Assembly (NCBI GenBank): GCA_023436885.1
Contig: JAEZHI010000031.1
Coordinates: 182,764-246,763, forward strand
DNA: 64,000 nt
Direction: 5' to 3'
Source of the DNA: Pseudomonadota bacterium
GTDB lineage: Bacteria > Pseudomonadota > Alphaproteobacteria > Rhizobiales > Pleomorphomonadaceae
The notes under the pieces are model-generated. The model was not told the DNA's origin, did no database searches, and worked only from the letters and a program-made list of their open reading frames with translations. Made by a program: the position numbers and the translations under genes. Positions 8,605 through 18,277 of the stretch are shown here, piece by piece. How positions within the stretch are numbered: position 1 is the stretch's first letter; each line of letters begins with the position of its first letter.

Positions 8605-9914
8605 TCGGCAAGACGCTGCGTCTGATCTTTGGTTCCGTCGCAGGCCAGGTCATTGTCCTGCTGGTCCTGTCGATTGCCGCCATGCACGGGCTTTTGACTG
8701 CGTATTTTTTCCTGGCCAACCCACGTTCTGTCTTCTCAGCATCACCTGGCGAGATAACAGGCGAGATCGGCTCCGCGGTCCACCTGTTGGCCGATGCTTC
8801 CCCCGGCGAGAGACCCCGACTGGTTGAGCTGCTCCAAGGCACCCTTCCCTCGCTGCAGAAATGCTCAGTGCCGGTTCCAGAAGGCGCCGTCACTATTGAT
8901 TTCGGCCCGCTTGCTTCGATCTTGGGTAATGCCGCCAAAGCTCGTAAAATTTCCGATACAAACGAGGGACCCGGAAGAGAGCTGTTCGGCCCCCTCTTCC
9001 TGGAGCTCTCCGATGGGAGCTGCTATTCGCTCAACCTCCCTGTGGGCAAGGCACCGCGTTTCTTTAGCCCCAATGCGATATTTCTCGCGTTCCTCATGAT
9101 CACGACTATTGTCTTGGTCAGTTGGGCCATGCTGGTCATCATTCGGCCGCTACGACATTTCGAGGCCGAGGTCGAGCGGCTTCGCGACATGCGCTCGGAT
9201 GTTCTGGTCCCGGAAATCGGTCCAAGAGAACTCAGATCGGCGATCTCCGCCTTCAACCGCATGCGCGCCCGCATCGGCAAGCTGATGGCAGAGAAGACCA
9301 CCATGTTGGCGGCCGTCAGCCATGATCTCCGCACACCGATCACCCGTCTGAGACTACGTGCCGAGTTTATCGAGGATGAGACGATCCGCGAGCCAATGCT
9401 GGCCGATCTCGATCACATGGCGGCGCTTGCCCAGGTGGCGCTCGTGCATCTTTCCGGCACCGACAGTCCGGAACCTTTCGACCAGACCGATCTGCCGAGC
9501 CTTCTGCAAACCATAGCCGACCAGTTCGCCGACCTCGGCCACGCTGTTTCCTATGAAGGTCCCAACAGGCTAACCGCTCGCGTCCGTCACCGCGACATTT
9601 TGAGAGCCGTGACCAACCTTGTCGAAAATGCCGTGCGCTATGGCGACAAGGTCTTGGTATCGCTCGAGAAGCGGCCAAGCCGGCAGCTCGCCATCGTCGT
9701 GGCCGACAACGGGCCCGGTATTCCAGCGTCCGAGCGCGAACATTTGCTGGAGCCCTTCGTGCGCGGCGACAGTGCGCGTAGCTCCTTGCCGAATTCCGGT
9801 TTCGGCCTTGGCCTCACCATTGCGCGCGATGTTGCGGAAGCCCATGGCGGTCGCATCGTGCTGGGCGACAATCCGCCGCACGGCCTGTTGGCCATTCTGG
9901 AAATCGACGCCTAA
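8601..9914 (+). CDS. membrane sensor histidine kinase (EnvZ-like)
   Basis: A 437-residue kinase with a first membrane helix at about 15-37, a periplasmic loop to about 157, and a second helix at about 158-182. HAMP (IIRPLRHFEAEVERLR) follows, then the H-box MLAAVSHDLRTPITRLRLRAEF with phospho-accepting His241. The C-terminal HATPase domain has N-box NLVENAVRYG, G1 ADNGPGIP and the G2 region GFGLGLTIA. It phosphorylates the overlapping response regulator. The roughly 120-residue periplasmic domain has no family signature that I recognise. Confidence 0.94.
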   Translation: MIGKTLRLIFGSVAGQVIVLLVLSIAAMHGLLTAYFFLANPRSVFSASPGEITGEIGSAVHLLADASPGERPRLVELLQGTLPSLQKCSVPVPEGAVTIDFGPLASILGNAAKARKISDTNEGPGRELFGPLFLELSDGSCYSLNLPVGKAPRFFSPNAIFLAFLMITTIVLVSWAMLVIIRPLRHFEAEVERLRDMRSDVLVPEIGPRELRSAISAFNRMRARIGKLMAEKTTMLAAVSHDLRTPITRLRLRAEFIEDETIREPMLADLDHMAALAQVALVHLSGTDSPEPFDQTDLPSLLQTIADQFADLGHAVSYEGPNRLTARVRHRDILRAVTNLVENAVRYGDKVLVSLEKRPSRQLAIVVADNGPGIPASEREHLLEPFVRGDSARSSLPNSGFGLGLTIARDVAEAHGGRIVLGDNPPHGLLAILEIDA

Positions 9915-9932
9915 TCTCCTTCCAAAAGGCAC

Positions 9933-9960
9933 ACGGCCGGCGAGTTTCCCCGCCGGCCGT
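9933..9960. terminator. bidirectional terminator between convergent operons
   Basis: ACGGCCGGCG (9933-9942) and CGCCGGCCGT (9951-9960) form a perfect 10-bp stem with an 8-base loop between the kinase gene (+) and the DUF4340 gene (-). Confidence 0.75.
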
Positions 9961-9984
9961 ATGTTTCAGGAACCACCCCTTGGG

Positions 9985-10992
9985 TCAGCCTTCCTTGGCA
10001 AGGCTCGCCACGGTCCAGCCAAACATCTCCGTATGGATGATGTTGACCTTGAACTCGTAGCCAGCCGTCTTGTCATTGATGGCCTTGGCCGCGTCGGCAG
10101 CCTTGGGATCGATAGCCTCGGCGGTGAGGCGAATCCAGCCCTTCCCGGCTTCGTCGGCCGCCGGCACAGCGGTGGCGGTCACTGCAAGACCGTCGGTCGT
10201 CTCGTAACGCAGGCGCGTCGTGTTGCCGATGGAGGCCGGCGTCTCCTTGCGCACGTCATTGAAGTCGAACGCTTGCAGGAAGGCCGTGACACGGTTGGCC
10301 TTGCCCTCGTCAGGCGCTTTGCCGTCGGGCAAGGCTGCAGGCAGCAGCTTGTCGCCGTTGCGTGTGAAATCAACCGTAGCGCCGGAGGCGTCGGTCATGG
10401 TCACCTTGGACAAGGTTGCCGGTTTGATGTCGGTGAGCCGAGCATTGAACCAGTCGGCACGCGTGGCCGGCATATCGAGCGAGCCACGCACGAGATAGGA
10501 CTGCGGGTTGTCTTCGAGGCGGACATACTGACCGCCGCGGCTGCCACCCACCGAATAGTCCTTGGTGCCGGCATAAATGGCGGCGAGCGGCTTGCCCTGC
10601 TTGTCGAGGAGGGCAACCTTGGTGGCCGCCCCCTTGTCTGCGGCTGGATCGGCAAGTCCGAGATCGACATAGCGGTCAGGCTTGTCGGTCTTGTCCTCGT
10701 CGATGGTCAGCATGCTCAGCGATGTGACGAGCTTGCGGACTTCGTCGATGCGCGCCGGATAGCCCGATGTATCTACAAAGCGGTCGCCATCACGCGTCAG
10801 CGTGGTGGTATCCTTGCCAATGGTAATGGCGAGGTGGTCGACCGACGCGGAAGTGGTGGCGAGGGCGGGCAGCAATACCCGGCCGCGATCTGCAACTGCG
10901 CTACCAGCGGAGCTTCCTCCCGCGATCACAACAGCGGCCGCAACGGCAGCAGCGGTGACGACGGCAAGGCCGATGAGCGATTTCGGCGTCAT
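9985..10992 (-). CDS. DUF4340 domain protein of the GldG-type ABC operon
   Basis: A 335-residue protein with one N-terminal membrane anchor (SLIGLAVVTAAAVAAAVVIAG) and a long periplasmic region. That region contains the DUF4340 core: repeated beta-sheet segments such as VDHLAITIGKDTTTL, VRKLVTSLSMLTIDEDK and YSVGGSRGGQYVRL. DUF4340 proteins commonly occur last in GldF/GldG-type exporter operons, and this one follows the GldG-like gene by 22 bases. Its exact role is unknown; a periplasmic accessory to the transporter is the simplest reading. Confidence 0.85.
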   Translation of the reverse strand: MTPKSLIGLAVVTAAAVAAAVVIAGGSSAGSAVADRGRVLLPALATTSASVDHLAITIGKDTTTLTRDGDRFVDTSGYPARIDEVRKLVTSLSMLTIDEDKTDKPDRYVDLGLADPAADKGAATKVALLDKQGKPLAAIYAGTKDYSVGGSRGGQYVRLEDNPQSYLVRGSLDMPATRADWFNARLTDIKPATLSKVTMTDASGATVDFTRNGDKLLPAALPDGKAPDEGKANRVTAFLQAFDFNDVRKETPASIGNTTRLRYETTDGLAVTATAVPAADEAGKGWIRLTAEAIDPKAADAAKAINDKTAGYEFKVNIIHTEMFGWTVASLAKEG

Positions 10993-11014
10993 GTGATTTA
11001 ACTCCTCGCTGAAC

Positions 11015-12889
11015 TCAGGCTTTGCGGACCGGCACCGGCCGGCGGCGACGGCGCAATGCGAAGACGAGAGCGATCAACGCCACGGCCGCAGGCACGACAC
11101 CGATGATCAGGATCATGATCCAGTTCTTGAGGCTCGCGACATCGGCACGCAGGTTGTACTGCACCTCACGCAATTCGGCGCGGGCCGCCAGGAGATCCGA
11201 CTTGAAGCTCTCGGTCGCCTTCGCCTGTTCGCTGGAGACCAGTTCGCCATCCTTGGCATCACCGGCCGCGGAAGCATCCTTCAGCTTCTTCTCGGTATCG
11301 GCAATCCGCTGCGTCAGCTCCTGCTGCTTGGCAAGGAAGCGCTCTTCAGCAGCCCTTTCGAGCGCATCGATGCGCGTGAAGGGGCGCCAGGAGACCGTCC
11401 GGCTGCGGAGGTCGGCCAATGCTACGCCACCGGCCATCTGCTCGACGGCGTTGAGCAGGAAGTCGCCGTTGTTGGCGAAGGCCTGCGCCACCTGCCGGCC
11501 GAGAACGGTCTGCGTCTGCAGCCAGTTGCGATCGGACAGCATGTCAGCGTCGCCCACCAGGATGACGTTGGGTGCCGAAGCACTTTCCTTGATCGGTGCG
11601 CCGTCGGCCGCCGAATCCTTCGGCTTGCCATCCGGGAAGGCCGTATGGAGCTTGCCGTCGAGACGGGCGGCGACCACGGGACGCCCCCCAGCCTTCTCGA
11701 TTTTGGAAAGAAGGGCGCGCGGATCGCCATAGGGATCGGCCGCCTCGCCTGCAGGCAGAAGGCCGGCATCCGCAGACGCATACATGAGAGGCTTCAGCGT
11801 CGAGTCCTTGCCGGTGGCGGTGAAGGCGCCAGCGGTGGTCATGACAACGGCCTGGAGCTTAGAGGTCACCGCATCGCCCCTGTCGAAGCCATCGTCATGA
11901 ATGGCGAACCAGGGATAGTTGGCGACTTCCGTCTGGCGTCCGCCGATATTGCGAACGGTGCGGATCGCCCAATCGGGATCACCAACCGCCTTCTTGGCGT
12001 CGAAGCCGACACCCCAGGCATCGAACATCTTCTGGAAGTCGGTGGCGTTGTTCTCCACCGGCACGCCGGGCTGCGGCCCTGCCTGCGTCTCGGCGAACGG
12101 ATCGGCAAACACCAGCGTCGCGCCGCCCGAGAGCACCCACTGATCCAGCGTGTAAAGGGTGCGATCAGACAGCTTCTGAGGCTGCACCACAACGACCACG
12201 CGGGTGTTGTCCGGCAGCTTGTCGATGTCGCCCCCCACCGTCTCGACGCTGTAGGTTTCCTTCAGCATCGAGAGGATCTGGGCAGGCTGCTGGCCAGCCA
12301 TCGGATTGCCGGCCAGCCCGAGGCCATCGAGCAACGCGACGACCGGCTTCTTGGGCTGGCCGAGTTCGGCAACGAGGCGCGTCAGGTCATATTCCAGGAA
12401 AGCCTCGCGGTCGGGCGTGAAGACCGGAATGTTGGCTGAGCCGTTGGTCGAGTTGGTCGCCGCGAGACCAAAATAGATCGGGTCCGAGGTGCCATCCAGA
12501 CTGATCCGGTTGATACCGAGACCGACGGCGCGATCCTCTTCTTCCGAGTACGGCTGGGGATCGATCACCTCGAGGGTGATCTTGCCGTGCGACAAGCTCT
12601 CGTAAGTGTCGAGCATGGCGCGGACGCGCGAGGCATAGGCCGACAACGCAGGCGCTGCCTCATGCAGGCTCGCCGACATGAACAGGCGCATGTGGATCGG
12701 CTCGTCGAGCTTGTCCAGCATCGCTACCGTACCATGAGACAGCGAGTAGAGACCGCCGTCGGTCAGGTCGACACGAGTTGAGCGGAACAGCGTCGCCGAC
12801 AGCGAGTTGACGGCCAGATAGAGGATAATTGCCAGAACGGCGCCAACGGCGACCAGACGGGACTTCGGAATCCGGTTGAGTTTCGACAT
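11015..12889 (-). CDS. GldG-like ABC-transporter auxiliary protein
   Basis: A 624-residue protein with an N-terminal membrane helix (about 12-32) and a large periplasmic domain of the GldG/ABC-type uncharacterised family (FRSTRVDLTDGGLYSLSHGT is the family opening). A coiled-coil stretch lies near 510-590 and the C-terminal membrane helix is at about 591-613 (LKNWIMILIIGVVPAAVALIALVFALRRRRRPV). In Bacteroidetes GldG works with GldF and GldA in gliding, but homologues are widespread in non-gliding bacteria with unknown cargo. It is the third gene of a four-gene minus-strand operon. Confidence 0.88.
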   Translation of the reverse strand: MSKLNRIPKSRLVAVGAVLAIILYLAVNSLSATLFRSTRVDLTDGGLYSLSHGTVAMLDKLDEPIHMRLFMSASLHEAAPALSAYASRVRAMLDTYESLSHGKITLEVIDPQPYSEEEDRAVGLGINRISLDGTSDPIYFGLAATNSTNGSANIPVFTPDREAFLEYDLTRLVAELGQPKKPVVALLDGLGLAGNPMAGQQPAQILSMLKETYSVETVGGDIDKLPDNTRVVVVVQPQKLSDRTLYTLDQWVLSGGATLVFADPFAETQAGPQPGVPVENNATDFQKMFDAWGVGFDAKKAVGDPDWAIRTVRNIGGRQTEVANYPWFAIHDDGFDRGDAVTSKLQAVVMTTAGAFTATGKDSTLKPLMYASADAGLLPAGEAADPYGDPRALLSKIEKAGGRPVVAARLDGKLHTAFPDGKPKDSAADGAPIKESASAPNVILVGDADMLSDRNWLQTQTVLGRQVAQAFANNGDFLLNAVEQMAGGVALADLRSRTVSWRPFTRIDALERAAEERFLAKQQELTQRIADTEKKLKDASAAGDAKDGELVSSEQAKATESFKSDLLAARAELREVQYNLRADVASLKNWIMILIIGVVPAAVALIALVFALRRRRRPVPVRKA

Positions 12890-12898
12890 CGTGGAACC

Positions 12899-13645
12899 TC
12901 AGGCGGCTTTCTTGGCGTCGACGACCTGGACGTTGATCCAGAGCGCGAGCACGATTGTCGACACGAAGAGGATGACGGCGGGCGCCTCGAGTACACCGCG
13001 TGTCAACCGATCGAAGTTGGTGATGAAGGAGAGCGACTGCACCAGATCGACCGCGAAGGCCGGTGCCCAGCCGCGCAGAGCAGCCAGCACGAGATTGGTG
13101 CCGGACATCACCAGCAGGAAGGACACGATGGCCGCCAGGATGAAGGCGATCACCTGGTTCTTGGTCATGGCGGAGATGCAGGCGGCAATGGCGAGGAAAG
13201 CGCCGGCCATCAGGAACGAGCCGATGTAGCTCGCCGCCACGATGCCGTTGTCCGGCGAGCCGAGATAGAGCGTCACCAGCCAGAAGCTCATGGTGAGCAC
13301 CAGAGCCACTGCGGTGAAGGCCCAGCCGGCCAGAAACTTGCCGATCACCACCTCATGGGCGCGCACTGGCAAGGTCATCAAAAGCTCGATGACACCAGAA
13401 CGGCGCTCATCGGCCCAGAGGCGCATGCCGATGGCCGGCATCAGGATCAGGAACAGCCAGGGGTGCCAGGCGAAGAACGGGCCAAGGTCGGCCTGCCCGC
13501 GCTCGAAAAAGCCGCCGGCAAAGAAGGCGAGACCAGCCGAAAGGGCGAGAAACACCAGAAGGAACACGGCAGCAAGCGGCGTCGCGAAATAGGCGCGGAA
13601 CTCGCGGCCGAACACCAAGGCAATGGTGCGGAAAGAGGTTTTCAT
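12899..13645 (-). CDS. ABC-2-type permease (GldF-like)
   Basis: A 248-residue integral membrane protein with six predicted helices and the ABC-2 exporter pattern: short cytoplasmic N-terminus FGREFRAYFATPLA and the conserved RLWADERRSGVIELLMTLPV segment after helix two. It lies 9 bases upstream of the GldG-like gene and 29 bases after the ATPase gene, so the three are co-transcribed. It would form the membrane channel of the exporter; the substrate is unknown. Confidence 0.88.
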   Translation of the reverse strand: MKTSFRTIALVFGREFRAYFATPLAAVFLLVFLALSAGLAFFAGGFFERGQADLGPFFAWHPWLFLILMPAIGMRLWADERRSGVIELLMTLPVRAHEVVIGKFLAGWAFTAVALVLTMSFWLVTLYLGSPDNGIVAASYIGSFLMAGAFLAIAACISAMTKNQVIAFILAAIVSFLLVMSGTNLVLAALRGWAPAFAVDLVQSLSFITNFDRLTRGVLEAPAVILFVSTIVLALWINVQVVDAKKAA

Positions 13646-13674
13646 CTCGGATCGTCTCCGGAAGGGAAGCGGCG

Positions 13675-14415
13675 TCAGGCGGCCTTGCTGCCGGTGATGG
13701 AACGGAAGACCGTTTCAAGGCTCGGTCGCTTGCCATCGACAGCGGCTGCATCGAGCAAAGCCGACGGCGTCGAGTCTGCGACCACCTTGCCCTCGGCGAT
13801 GATGACCACGCGACTGCAGATCGCCTCGACTTCCTCGAGGATGTGCGTCGAGATGACGATCGCCTTGCCGGGCGCGATGGCGGAGATCAGCTCACGCATG
13901 TCGTGCTTCTGGTTGGGATCGAGGCCGTCGGTGGGCTCGTCGAGGATCAGCACTTCCGGATCGTGGATCAATGCCTGGGCAATGCCGACGCGGCGCTTGA
14001 AACCCTTGGAGAGTGCGTCGATCGGGCGGTTCCACACCGCAGCGAGATTGACCCGCTCCACCATCTCGGCAAGCCGATCGCCGAGCGCGTTCTTCGTGAG
14101 GCCGCGCATGCGGCCGATAAAGGCAAGAAAATCGGCAACCGTCATGTCACCATAGGCCGGCGCACCTTCGGGAAGGTAGCCGAGATGACGGCGGGCGGCG
14201 ATAGGGTCCGCGAATACGTCATGGCCTGCAATCGAAGCGGTGCCGGCATCCGGCTCAAGAAAGCCGGTCAGCATCTTCATGGTCGTCGACTTGCCTGCGC
14301 CGTTGGGGCCTAGAAAGCCCACGACCTCGCCACGGCTCACCTCGAGGCTGACGCCATCGACGGCGCGCAGTCTCGAAAACGTCTTCACCAGGCCGCTGGC
14401 CTGAACGAGTTGCAT
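13675..14415 (-). CDS. ABC exporter ATP-binding protein (GldA/NodI-type)
   Basis: The 246-residue ATPase has Walker A GPNGAGKST, Walker B VLILDEPTDGLDPNQ and the downstream H-loop (STHILEEVEAI). The signature region reads LSKGFKRRVGIAQALIHDPE. The start is set at 14415 because GGAGG lies eight bases upstream; the longer frame to 14538 has no such site and an atypical N-terminus. First gene of the ATPase-permease-GldG-DUF4340 operon. Confidence 0.92.
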   Translation of the reverse strand: MQLVQASGLVKTFSRLRAVDGVSLEVSRGEVVGFLGPNGAGKSTTMKMLTGFLEPDAGTASIAGHDVFADPIAARRHLGYLPEGAPAYGDMTVADFLAFIGRMRGLTKNALGDRLAEMVERVNLAAVWNRPIDALSKGFKRRVGIAQALIHDPEVLILDEPTDGLDPNQKHDMRELISAIAPGKAIVISTHILEEVEAICSRVVIIAEGKVVADSTPSALLDAAAVDGKRPSLETVFRSITGSKAA

Positions 14416-14670
14416 GCCTTTTCCTCCAGCGTTCGTAAACTCCATCCGGGAAGCCTCGCAGCGCCGGACCCTCTGACGGCCGCAGCTACCACAGGCGGGC
14501 AAGCAGGGATATCGGATTCTTGGCGAAATCGTGTTCAAAAACAGACCTTACCGATTGTTCATCCAGGAAGAGCCGGCTCATCGGTAGCAGCCCGTAGCTG
14601 ACTGCGCTCAAGGCGACGCCTGCCCAACAAAACGCCTTGGCCAATTCATGGGCGATGGTAGACTGTCGGC

Positions 14671-16074
14671 ATGTCCAGCTATGCCATTCTCCTCGGCCGA
14701 CAGCGCCACGTTTTCGACGACCTCAAAGCCCTTATGGCTGCCGCTTCGCCAGAAAAATCGGGCGACCGACTGGCAGGCGTAGCGGCAGAGACCAACGAGC
14801 GCCGCGTCGCGGCCCGCTATCTCCTGGCCGACATTCCTCTCAAGACCTTTCTTGAAGAGCCGCTGATCCCTTACGAGGTGGACGAGGTCACGCGGCTGAT
14901 CCTCGACAGCCATGAAGCCAACGCCTTTGCGCCGGTGGCTCACATGACCGTTGGCCAGTTCCGGGATTGGCTGCTGTCCTACGAGTGCACCACCGCAGCG
15001 CTGTCAGCGCTGGCGCCAGGCCTGACACCGGAAATGGTCGCCGCAGTCTCGAAGATCATGCGCAACCACGACCTGATCGTCGTCGCGGCCAAGACGAGCG
15101 TGATCACGGGATTCCGCACGACCATTGGTCTCAAGGGCCGGCTTTCCAGCCGTCTGCAACCCAACCATCCGACTGACGATCCCGAAGGCGTCGCCGGTTC
15201 GACACTCGACGGCCTGACCTATGGCGTCGGCGATGCGGTGATCGGCATCAATCCGGCCGGCGACAATCTCGAAGCTTGTGTGCGGCTCATGGAGCTGTTC
15301 GACCGGCTGCGCCAGCGTTTCGACATCCCCATGCAGTCTTGCGTGCTGACCCATGTGACGACGTCGATCAAGGCCGTGGAGGCCGGTGCGCCGCTTGATC
15401 TGGTGTTTCAGTCGATTGCCGGCACCGAAGCCGCCAACCGTGGTTTCGGCGTCGACCTCAATGTGCTTCGGGAAGGACGGGAAGCAGCGCTCAGTCTGAA
15501 GCGCGGCACGGTCGGCAACAACGTCATGTACCTTGAGACAGGCCAGGGTTCGGCCCTTTCTGCCGACGCCCATCACGGCGTTGACGAACAGACCATCGAA
15601 GCGCGCGCCTATGCCGTGGCGCGCCATTTGAAGCCGTTGATCGTCAATACCGTGGTCGGCTTCATCGGACCGGAATATCTCTACGACGCCAAGCAGATCA
15701 TCCGCGCCGGCCTTGAAGATCATTTCTGCGGCAAGTTGCTCGGCGTGCCGATGGGCGTCGACGTCTGCTACACCAACCATGCCGAAGCCGATCAGGACGA
15801 CATGGACAACCTGATGTTCCTGCTCGCTTCTGCAGGCGTCAATTTCCTGATCGCCGTCCCCGGTGCCGACGACGTTATGCTGAACTACCAATCGCTCAGC
15901 TACCACGACATTGTCAGCCTCCGGCATTCCTTCGGTCGGCCTCCGGCTCCGGAATTCGAGGCGTGGCTTTACAGCATGGGCTTGCTTGACGGCGAGGGGC
16001 GTCTGGCGCCGCAAGCCAGCTCCGTTGCGCGCAACCTCATCGATTATCGACCTGACCTCCGGGCGTCGGCATGA
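14671..16074 (+). CDS. eutB: ethanolamine ammonia-lyase large subunit
   Basis: Catalytic subunit of the adenosylcobalamin-dependent enzyme that splits ethanolamine into acetaldehyde and ammonia. The 467 residues fit EutB (about 453) over the full length. Conserved segments include AKTSVITGFRTTIGLKGRL, GVGDAVIGINPAGDN, LTHVTTSIKAVEAGAP, YLETGQGSALSADAHHGVDE and CYTNHAEADQDDMDNL. Its stop overlaps the small-subunit start by four bases. There are no microcompartment shell genes, reactivase eutA or ethanolamine permease nearby, so this is the simple aerobic-type arrangement. No cobalamin riboswitch was recognised upstream. Confidence 0.97.
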   Translation: MSSYAILLGRQRHVFDDLKALMAAASPEKSGDRLAGVAAETNERRVAARYLLADIPLKTFLEEPLIPYEVDEVTRLILDSHEANAFAPVAHMTVGQFRDWLLSYECTTAALSALAPGLTPEMVAAVSKIMRNHDLIVVAAKTSVITGFRTTIGLKGRLSSRLQPNHPTDDPEGVAGSTLDGLTYGVGDAVIGINPAGDNLEACVRLMELFDRLRQRFDIPMQSCVLTHVTTSIKAVEAGAPLDLVFQSIAGTEAANRGFGVDLNVLREGREAALSLKRGTVGNNVMYLETGQGSALSADAHHGVDEQTIEARAYAVARHLKPLIVNTVVGFIGPEYLYDAKQIIRAGLEDHFCGKLLGVPMGVDVCYTNHAEADQDDMDNLMFLLASAGVNFLIAVPGADDVMLNYQSLSYHDIVSLRHSFGRPPAPEFEAWLYSMGLLDGEGRLAPQASSVARNLIDYRPDLRASA

Positions 16075-16811
16075 ACAATCCCATCGACCTCGATCCATTC
16101 GCTCGCTTCCGCACCGTTACCCGCGCCCGCATCGGCCTGGGACGGGCCGGTGACTCGCTGCCAATCCGGGCGGTGCTGGATTTTCAGCTCGCTCACGCCC
16201 GTGCCCGCGATGCGGTGCACGGACATGTAGACTTTGCTGCCATGGCCACACGCCTCTCCGAAAAGCTTCCAGTCCTGCAGCTCAAGTCTCGCGCCAGCGA
16301 CCGCTCGGTCTATCTTGCGCGCCCCGACCTCGGACGTCGGGTCGACGCTGCAGCTCTCGCCAGCATTGAAAAGGGAGAGTGGGACGTCGCTTTCGTCATC
16401 GCCGATGGCCTTTCGGCGGCTGCGGTCGAAGCGCACGCGGAAACCGTGCTCTCGGCCTGCCTGCGTCGGCTGGGCGACTTCCGCATTGCGCCCGTCGTCC
16501 TGGGCGAGCAGGCGCGCGTTGCCTTCGGTGACGAGGTCGGCGAAGCGCTTGGCGCCCGGATCGTGGTGGTATTGATCGGCGAGCGGCCCGGCCTTTCCGT
16601 TCCCGACAGTCTTGGCGCTTATCTGACTTTCGGTCCGAAGGTGGGCCGGCGGGACAGCGAGCGAAACTGCATTTCCAACATCCACGCCGATGGTCTGCCG
16701 CATGAGGTCGCGGCGGACAAGATTGCGTGGTTGATCCGGGAGGCTCTGCGTCTCGGCCTGACCGGCGTGGACCTCAAGGAGGATATGGGCGGCGTGGCTG
16801 CACTTCCCTGA
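16071..16811 (+). CDS. eutC: ethanolamine ammonia-lyase small subunit
   Basis: A 246-residue partner of EutB that contributes to cobalamin binding. Characteristic segments are FRTVTRARIGLGRAGDSLP near the N-terminus, LDFQLAHARARDAVHG, SRASDRSVYLARPDLGR and the C-terminal ERPGLSVPDSLGAYLTFGPKVGR...CISNIHADGLP, the B12-binding part. It is translationally coupled to eutB through an ATGA overlap. Transcription ends before the separate binding-protein gene at 16944. Confidence 0.96.
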   Translation: MNNPIDLDPFARFRTVTRARIGLGRAGDSLPIRAVLDFQLAHARARDAVHGHVDFAAMATRLSEKLPVLQLKSRASDRSVYLARPDLGRRVDAAALASIEKGEWDVAFVIADGLSAAAVEAHAETVLSACLRRLGDFRIAPVVLGEQARVAFGDEVGEALGARIVVVLIGERPGLSVPDSLGAYLTFGPKVGRRDSERNCISNIHADGLPHEVAADKIAWLIREALRLGLTGVDLKEDMGGVAALP

Positions 16812-16943
16812 TGTCCGAGGGCCGGAACTTTTTGAACAGTCAATCATCCAAGTTCGCGTTTCGCTAACATCTTCGTATCCGTTGTTGCCTTAAAGTTCCC
16901 TAAAAGGGGAAGAGCCGACTTGGAGTTGGCGGAGGAGACGGCG

Positions 16944-18263
16944 ATGCGCCTCAGCGCGTTTCTGGGAGCGGCGATGCTGATCGGCGCGGCTGGCGTTGCG
17001 ATGCCTGCCGAAATCTTGACGATTGCCGCGGTCGATAATGCGGACATGCGTCGGATGCGGGAGCTCACGGATGATTTTGCTACCCTCAATCCGGGTATTC
17101 ATCTCAACTGGGTCATTCTTGAAGAAAGCGTTCTGCGCCAGAAAATTGCGACCGACATCGAGACCCACGGCGGTCAGTTCGACATTATAAGCATTGGCAA
17201 TTATGAGGTTCCGATCTGGGCTCGACAGGGCTTGCTGGAGCCACTCGACGACCTCGGCGAAGACTACGATGAAAAGGATCTGCTGCCGGCCATTCGGAAG
17301 GCTATCTCATATAATGGCAAACTCTACGCTTCGCCATTTTATGGTGAAAGCGCCATGCTGATGTACCGCACCGACCTTTTCGAGGAAGCCGGGCTGGAGA
17401 TGCCTCCCTCTCCGACCTGGACCTTCGTGCGCGACGCAGCCAAAAAGCTCACGAACAAAGCGGCCGGTCGCTACGGGATCTGCCTGCGCGGCAAGGCCGG
17501 TTGGGGTGACAACATCGCCCTGCTCACCGCGGCCGCCAACTCCTTCGGTGCCCGTTGGTTCGATTTCGCCTGGCACCCGGAGTTCGACACCCCCGAGTGG
17601 CAGCGAACACTGGAGTTTTACGTCGACCTGCTTCAGACGGCAGGGCCGCCGGGCGCGGCGTCCTACGGTTATACCGAGAATCTCGACCTGTTTCGCTCTG
17701 GCAAGTGCGCCATGTGGATCGACTCAACGGCAGCAGCGTCGACGCTGAGCAATCCCCAGATGTCAGAGGTCGTCGGTCACGTCGGCTATGCCCCCTTCCC
17801 GGGCTACGGCACCCTCGGCAATCACGGCAACTGGTTGTGGACCTGGAACTTCGCCATTCCCGCCGGCACGGCGAAGGCAGGCCCCGCCCAGCGCTTCATT
17901 GCCTGGGCCACCGACCGACGATATGCAGAACTCGTTGCCGCCCATGAGGGATGGCCATATGCCCCGCCGGGGACGCGCACCTCGCTGTACAACAACCCGT
18001 CCTATCGGTCGGCAGCACCGTTCTCCGGCTATACGCTCAACGCCATTGGGACCGCCAACCCCGACCAGCCCACCGTGAAGCCAGCTCCCTACACCGGCAG
18101 CCAGTTCGTGGCGATCCCGGAATTTCAACGCATTGGCAACGCAGTTGGCCAGATCTTCGCGGCGGCCGTCGTTAGACAAATGAGCGTCGAACAGGCCCTC
18201 GACTCCGCCAACGATCTTACCCTTCGTGAGATGACCCGGGCCGGGTACGTCAAGTCCCAGTGA
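16944..18263 (+). CDS. sugar/polyol ABC-transporter substrate-binding protein (orphan)
   Basis: A 439-residue periplasmic binding protein of the MalE/UgpB class, closest in pattern to sorbitol/mannitol binding proteins. The signal peptide MRLSAFLGAAMLIGAAGVAM is at the start. Features include QFDIISIGNYEVPIWARQGLLEPL, GKLYASPFYGESAMLMYRTDLFEEAG, and the C-terminal hinge with WPYAPPGTRTSLYNNPSY. The start at 16944 is chosen because GGAGGAG lies just upstream, rather than the earlier in-frame codon at 16920. No permease or ATPase gene is adjacent, so its transporter must be encoded elsewhere or it has another role. Confidence 0.88.
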   Translation: MRLSAFLGAAMLIGAAGVAMPAEILTIAAVDNADMRRMRELTDDFATLNPGIHLNWVILEESVLRQKIATDIETHGGQFDIISIGNYEVPIWARQGLLEPLDDLGEDYDEKDLLPAIRKAISYNGKLYASPFYGESAMLMYRTDLFEEAGLEMPPSPTWTFVRDAAKKLTNKAAGRYGICLRGKAGWGDNIALLTAAANSFGARWFDFAWHPEFDTPEWQRTLEFYVDLLQTAGPPGAASYGYTENLDLFRSGKCAMWIDSTAAASTLSNPQMSEVVGHVGYAPFPGYGTLGNHGNWLWTWNFAIPAGTAKAGPAQRFIAWATDRRYAELVAAHEGWPYAPPGTRTSLYNNPSYRSAAPFSGYTLNAIGTANPDQPTVKPAPYTGSQFVAIPEFQRIGNAVGQIFAAAVVRQMSVEQALDSANDLTLREMTRAGYVKSQ

Positions 18264-18277
18264 AACTGCTGGCAAAT

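Noticed and set aside
9619..11001. 460-codon plus-strand frame over the kinase end and the DUF4340 gene
   Set aside because: It crosses a bidirectional terminator and lies antisense to a recognised gene; composition is typical of a shadow frame.
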